The notes under the pieces are model-generated. The model was given only the letters and a program-made list of their open reading frames with translations. It was not told where the DNA came from and searched no databases. The position numbers and the translations under genes are program-made. From NCBI GenBank assembly GCA_943370595.1, contig CALRRO020000001.1:620001-684000 (forward strand): DNA of 64,000 bases. Direction: 5' to 3'. Of the stretch, positions 58,186 to 64,000 are shown one piece after another; the stretch's first letter is position 1; every line of letters starts with the position of its first letter. The stretch is from Piscinibacter sp943370595 (GTDB lineage Bacteria > Pseudomonadota > Gammaproteobacteria > Burkholderiales > Burkholderiaceae_C).

Positions 58186-58583
58186 GCCTTCGCACCGCTG
58201 CCGTCGCCGCCGCACTGTCGCTGCTGGCGGGTTGCGCCCAGCAGCCGACCGCCACCACTGCAGCCGCGCCCGTCGGCCTGCTCGACGTCGCCGAGCGACC
58301 GGCCGAGAAGGCGCTGCTGGCCGGCATGCGCGCCTACGACGACGCGCAGTACCCGGCGGCGGAGAAGAGCCTGCTGGCCGCCATCCAGGCCGGCCTGGTC
58401 TCGCCGCGCGACCGCGCGGCCGCGCACAAGCTGCTTGCCTTCATCTACTGCACCAGCAACCGCAGCGCCGACTGCGAGGCGCAGTTCCGCTCCGCACGCG
58501 CGGCCGACCCGGCCTTCGCGCTGTCCAAGTCCGAGGCCGGCCACCCGCTGTGGGGCCCGGTCTACCAGCGGGTGCAGCGATAA
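58182..58583 (+). CDS. Lipoprotein, TssQ-like
   Basis: A 133-residue lipoprotein: signal ending LLAGC (lipobox, Cys17), then a TPR-like region: ERPAEKALLAGMRAYDDAQY, HKLLAFIYCTSNR, and GHPLWGPVYQRV at the end. Very like the TssQ family, which goes with type VI secretion genes in Burkholderiales, but no T6SS genes are here. It overlaps the kinase gene, so it may be its envelope partner. Confidence 0.82.
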   Translation: MSLRTAAVAAALSLLAGCAQQPTATTAAAPVGLLDVAERPAEKALLAGMRAYDDAQYPAAEKSLLAAIQAGLVSPRDRAAAHKLLAFIYCTSNRSADCEAQFRSARAADPAFALSKSEAGHPLWGPVYQRVQR

Positions 58584-58590
58584 TCCGGGC

Positions 58591-59028
58591 TTGGCCCGAA
58601 TCGACACCCGCACCGACCCCGCCGCGCCGTTTCGCCACACGCTGCGCGTCTACTGGGAAGACACCGACGCTGGCGGCGTGGTGTTCTATGCCAACTACCT
58701 GAAGTTCTTCGAACGCGCGCGCACCGAGTGGCTGCGCGGCCTGGGCTTCGGCCAGGAGCGCTTGCGAACCGACACAGGTGCGATCTTCGTCGTCGCCGAT
58801 ACTTCGGTCCGCTACCTCAGCCCGGCGCGGCTGGACGACCTGCTCGAGGTCACGGTGCGGCCGCAGGACATCGGCCGCGCCTCGATGGTCGTGCACCAGC
58901 AGGCCTGGCGCCACGACGCCGGCACGCCCGTGCTGCTGGCCGAAGGCAGCATCCGCATCGGCTGCGTCGATGCCGGAACTTTCACCCCCCGTCGCATTCC
59001 GACGGCCATCCTCGAATCGCTGCGATGA
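58591..59028 (+). CDS. ybgC: YbgC-type acyl-CoA thioesterase
   Basis: A 145-residue hot-dog thioesterase with YWEDTDAGGVVFYANYLKFF (catalytic Asp in EDTDAGG) and RARTEWLRGLGF. Short-chain acyl-CoA or ACP-linked acyl groups are typical substrates, and the gene is the standard partner of tolQRA. TTG at 58591 is the only start that gives a full-length N-terminus. Stop overlaps tolQ's start. Confidence 0.92.
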   Translation: MARIDTRTDPAAPFRHTLRVYWEDTDAGGVVFYANYLKFFERARTEWLRGLGFGQERLRTDTGAIFVVADTSVRYLSPARLDDLLEVTVRPQDIGRASMVVHQQAWRHDAGTPVLLAEGSIRIGCVDAGTFTPRRIPTAILESLR

Positions 59029-59756
59029 ACCAAGATCTTTCCATCTTCACCCTCGTCACGCAGGCCAGCTTCGTCGTGCAGCTGGTCATGGCCGGGCTGC
59101 TGATCGCCTCGCTGGCGAGCTGGACGGTGATCTTCGGCAAGCTGTTCGGCCTGAAGCGCGTCAACGGCGAGAACGAGGAGTTCGAGCGCGAGTTCTGGGC
59201 CGGCCGCAACCTCAACGAGCTTTACTCCGACGCCGCCAAGCGCACCGATGGCGCGCCGATGGAGCGCATCTTCGCCTCCGGCATGCGCGAGTTCCTCAAG
59301 CTGCGCGAGAAGCGCGTGACCGACCCGGGCGCCCTGCTCGATGGCGCCCGCCGCGCGATGCGCGCGAGTTTCCAGCGCGAGATCGACGCGGTCGAGTCCA
59401 ACCTCAGCTTCCTTGCCTCGGTCGGCTCGGTGTCGCCCTATGTCGGCCTGTTCGGCACGGTGTGGGGAATCATGCACGCCTTCGTCGGCCTGTCGAACAT
59501 GCAGCAGGTGACGCTGGCCACCGTGGCGCCGGGCATCGCCGAGGCGCTGGTGGCGACCGCGATCGGCCTGTTCGCCGCGATTCCGGCGGTGATCGCCTAC
59601 AACCGCTTCGCGCGCCAGATCGACCGCATCGCGATGCAGCAGGAGACCTTCATCGAGGAGTTCTCCAACATCCTGCAGCGCAACACCGGCTCGCCGCCGC
59701 CCGTCGCCGCGCATGCGCATGCGCACGCGACCAGCGGCTTCCAGCACTCGCGCTGA
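59025..59756 (+). CDS. tolQ: TolQ, Tol-Pal proton channel subunit
   Basis: A 243-residue inner-membrane protein with three TM segments (about 18-38, 138-160, 172-195) and the MotA/TolQ/ExbB signature LASVGSVSPYVGLFGTVWGI. With TolR it uses the proton force to drive TolA for outer-membrane constriction. Ends in a His/Ala-rich tail (AAHAHAHAT). Confidence 0.96.
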   Translation: MNQDLSIFTLVTQASFVVQLVMAGLLIASLASWTVIFGKLFGLKRVNGENEEFEREFWAGRNLNELYSDAAKRTDGAPMERIFASGMREFLKLREKRVTDPGALLDGARRAMRASFQREIDAVESNLSFLASVGSVSPYVGLFGTVWGIMHAFVGLSNMQQVTLATVAPGIAEALVATAIGLFAAIPAVIAYNRFARQIDRIAMQQETFIEEFSNILQRNTGSPPPVAAHAHAHATSGFQHSR

Positions 59757-59768
59757 GGGCCAAGCGCC

Positions 59769-60194
<426 letters not shown>

Positions 60195-60201
60195 GCCGCG
60201 C

Positions 60202-61029
60202 ATGACGAACGCGATCCTGACGCGCGACGCGCTGATCCCGCGCAGCCCCGACGGCACCGGCCGCGGGCTGATGCTGGCGCTGGGCGTGCACGCGCTGCTG
60301 GTCGTCGCGATCGCCTTCAGCGTCAGCTGGCGCACCAGCAACCCGGCCGGCGTCGAGGCCGAGCTGTGGGCGGCGGTGCCGCAGATCGCCGCCCCGCGCG
60401 CCGCCGAGCCGGAGCCGACACCACCGCCGCCGAAGAAGGTCGAGCCGCCGCCACCGCCCAAGGTCGAGCCCGCGCCCAAGGTGCCCGATGCGCAGATCGC
60501 CATCGAGAAGGCGAAACGTGAGGAAGAGAAGCGCAAGGAAGAAGCCAAGCGCGAGGAACTGCTGCGCCAGAAGGAAGAAGCGCAGCGCAAGCAGGACGAG
60601 GCCGAGCAGAAGAAGAAGGACCTGGCCGAGAAGAAGAAGCGCGAGGCGGCCGAAGCCGCCGCTGCCGAGAAGCGCCGCGAAGACCAGATCGCCCGCATGG
60701 CGGCGCTGGCCGGCGAAGGCGCGCCGAACTCGACCGGCACCGCCGCGCGCAGCGCCGGTCCGTCGGCGACCTATGCGGGCCGCATCAAGGCGCGCATCCT
60801 TCCCCACATCATCTTCAGCGACACGATCAGCGGCAATCCGCTGGCCACGGTCGAGGTGCGCGCCGCGCCGGACGGCACCATCATCGGCCGCAAGCTGCTC
60901 AAGAGCAGCGGCGTGCCAGCCTGGGACGAGGCGGTGCTGCGCGCGATCGACAAGACCGAGATCCTGCCGCGCGACACAGACGGGCGCGTGCCCTCCTCGT
61001 TTGAGATCAGCTTCCGACCGCGGGAGTGA
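60202..61029 (+). CDS. tolA: TolA, cell-envelope bridging protein
   Basis: A 275-residue TolA: cytoplasmic N-terminus, one membrane helix (about 22-42), a Pro-rich then Lys/Glu/Ala-rich coiled coil (about 65-175) and a C-terminal TonB_C-like domain (YAGRIKARILPHIIF; WDEAVLRAIDKTEILP). It links the TolQR motor to Pal. The usual next genes, tolB and pal, are not here; a GC hairpin and convergent acs follow. Confidence 0.92.
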   Translation: MTNAILTRDALIPRSPDGTGRGLMLALGVHALLVVAIAFSVSWRTSNPAGVEAELWAAVPQIAAPRAAEPEPTPPPPKKVEPPPPPKVEPAPKVPDAQIAIEKAKREEEKRKEEAKREELLRQKEEAQRKQDEAEQKKKDLAEKKKREAAEAAAAEKRREDQIARMAALAGEGAPNSTGTAARSAGPSATYAGRIKARILPHIIFSDTISGNPLATVEVRAAPDGTIIGRKLLKSSGVPAWDEAVLRAIDKTEILPRDTDGRVPSSFEISFRPRE

Positions 61030-61092
61030 CCGGATGATCAAGCAGTCGCCGCTGAACCGGCTAGGCCGGGCCGCCGGCGGCGCCCCCTGGGG

Positions 61093-61112
61093 GGAGCGCC
61101 GTGAGGCGCTCC
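61093..61112. terminator. GC hairpin between tolA and acs
   Basis: GGAGCGCC-GTGA-GGCGCTCC, perfect 8-bp stem, within longer complementary C/G tracts (61082-61117). It lies 8 bp beyond the acs stop codon and 64 bp beyond tolA's. No T-tract, so terminator activity is likely but not certain; it also looks like the other GC-rich intergenic elements of the window. Confidence 0.5.
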
Positions 61113-61119
61113 GGGGGGG

Positions 61120-63084
<1,965 letters not shown>

Positions 63085-63227
63085 GAAGTCTCCTCGATGG
63101 TGGTGGTTGCTTTGGGCCGGACATTAGGCAGACGCTCTTACGAAGGCCTGACGCCCCCGGCGAGCCGTCATGCTCCGCAGCCTAGAATCCTGCGCCAAAG
63201 CCGCATCAACTCCAAGCAAAAACCCCC

Positions 63228-63833
63228 ATGGCCGCCCACGACCTTCCGCCGAGTGTCTCGCCCCAGCGGCCGCTGCCGCGGCTGATCTTCGCCAGCCGCT
63301 GGCTGCAGCTGCCGCTGTACCTGGGGCTGATCCTGGCTCAGGCGGTGTACGTGTTCCACTTCTGGGTCGAGCTCGTCCACCTGATCGAGGCCGCCTTCGG
63401 CAACGCCGCCGCGCTCGACAAGCTGGTCTCGAGCATCGGCTACAAGAGCGACATCGCGCCCACCGCGCTGAACGAGACCATCATCATGCTGGTGGTGCTG
63501 GCGCTGATCGACGTGGTGATGATCAGCAACCTGCTGATCATGGTCATCGTCGGCGGCTACGAGACCTTCGTCTCGCGCCTGGACCTCGAAGGCCACCCCG
63601 ACCAGCCCGAATGGTTGAGCCACGTCAACGCTTCGGTGCTGAAAGTGAAGCTGGCCACCGCGATCATCGGCATCAGCTCGATCCACCTGCTCAAGACCTT
63701 CATCAACGCCGCCAACTACACCGACAAGGTGCTGATGTGGCAGACGCTGATCCACGTCGCCTTCCTGTTCTCGGCCCTGGCCATCGCGCTGGCCGACCGC
63801 GTGATGGTGCACGCGGCACCGAAGCATCACTGA
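63228..63833 (+). CDS. UPF0114/YqhA-type membrane protein
   Basis: A 201-residue integral membrane protein of the TIGR00645/YqhA family with about four hydrophobic segments (28-50, 82-108, 140-158, 170-190). LPRLIFASRWLQLPLYLGLI, ISNLLIMVIVGGYETFVSRL and IHLLKTFINA are family segments. Function unknown. Its last 7 bp overlap the 3' end of the convergent nhaA gene. Confidence 0.9.
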   Translation: MAAHDLPPSVSPQRPLPRLIFASRWLQLPLYLGLILAQAVYVFHFWVELVHLIEAAFGNAAALDKLVSSIGYKSDIAPTALNETIIMLVVLALIDVVMISNLLIMVIVGGYETFVSRLDLEGHPDQPEWLSHVNASVLKVKLATAIIGISSIHLLKTFINAANYTDKVLMWQTLIHVAFLFSALAIALADRVMVHAAPKHH

Positions 63834-64000
63834 GCCGGGCGGTCGGCCTTCGGGCCGGCGAGCAGCAAGGCCACGCCCAGCAGCGCCGAGACCAGCGAGC
63901 CGCCCAGCACGCCGAGCTTGAGCTGCGTCTCGTAGGCCGTGCCCTGGCCCTCGAAGGCCAGGCCGCCGATGAACAGGCTCATCGTGAAGCCCACGCCGCA
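63827..64000 (-). CDS. nhaA: NhaA Na+/H+ antiporter, C-terminal end (partial)
   Basis: The last 57 residues of a minus-strand gene cut by the window edge. It reads CGVGFTMSLFIGGLAFEG, the conserved NhaA TM segment (G-x-GFTMSLFI), followed by LKLGVLGGSLVSALLG and the tail GPKADRPAQ. NhaA exports sodium in exchange for protons. Confidence 0.85.
   Translation of the reverse strand, partial: CGVGFTMSLFIGGLAFEGQGTAYETQLKLGVLGGSLVSALLGVALLLAGPKADRPAQ

Overview
The window is a GC-rich (roughly 70% G+C by eye) chromosomal segment with genes tightly packed on both strands, usually joined by ATGA stop/start overlaps. Gene content points to a methylotrophic betaproteobacterium of the Burkholderiales, close to the Methylibium/Rubrivivax/Leptothrix group: a complete pqqABCDE cluster, the whole tetrahydromethanopterin (H4MPT) C1-oxidation pathway, a ubiD/glyA/nrdR/rib/nusB backbone and tolQRA. 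The genus is an inference from gene content and order. No tRNA, rRNA, CRISPR array, transposase or phage gene was seen.

Layout. 1-2.1 kb: tail of a quinoprotein-dehydrogenase operon (SoxYZ-like carrier, thioredoxin-fold protein, dihaem cytochrome c). 2.4-5.7 kb: pqqABCDE on the minus strand. 5.8-8.7 kb: a peptidase-like hydrolase and a MoxYX-like histidine kinase/response regulator pair on the plus strand. 8.8-9.1 kb: a gene-free stretch with two diverged inverted copies of an element of about 150 bp, followed by a near-consensus sigma-54 promoter for a secreted M48 protease. 9.9-11.1 kb: a chemoreceptor without a periplasmic domain, behind a sigma-28-type promoter. 11.1-18.9 kb: minus-strand operon fhcBADC - fae paralogue - pabBC - HAD phosphatase. 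19.1-27.7 kb: cofactor genes for methylofuran (mfnB, D, E, F homologues) and dephospho-H4MPT (DHPS-like, DmrB), several conserved genes of unknown role, and an AcoR-type sigma-54 activator. 27.9-35.6 kb: folB-like gene (+), then RFAP synthase - mtdB - ATP-grasp - mch - ATP-grasp - CitG-like - fae (-), and a pterin carbinolamine dehydratase.

35.7-43 kb is a light/UV-damage island: a photolyase, an SDR lacking the catalytic tyrosine, a photolyase-like protein whose two domains appear in swapped order, an FeS-type PhrB/CryB photolyase, a DUF2256 zinc-finger protein, a renalase-like flavoprotein and a divergent MerR regulator. 43-48 kb: ubiD, a lytic transglycosylase behind a promoter that overlaps a palindrome, glyA under a ZTP (pfl) riboswitch, and nrdR. 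48-51.3 kb: five minor type IV pilin genes. 51.3-56.4 kb: ribD, riboflavin synthase, ribBA with a degenerate GTP-cyclohydrolase half, ribH, nusB and an aminotransferase. 56.5-61 kb: a PEGA-domain Ser/Thr kinase, a lipoprotein, ybgC and tolQRA without tolB/pal. 61-64 kb: acs, a UPF0114 membrane protein and the C-terminal end of nhaA.

How it works together: PQQ serves periplasmic alcohol dehydrogenases, and the cytochrome accepts their electrons. Formaldehyde enters H4MPT through Fae, is oxidised by MtdB and Mch, and is released as formate by the Fhc complex, which uses methylofuran. Most of the remaining 19-35 kb genes plausibly make the two archaeal-type cofactors. GlyA links C1 units to serine metabolism. 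The best candidates for new biology are the uncharacterised members of the cofactor island, the domain-swapped photolyase-like protein, the Tyr-less SDR, the Fae paralogue without its active-site histidine, and the inverted repeat at 8.8-9.1 kb.
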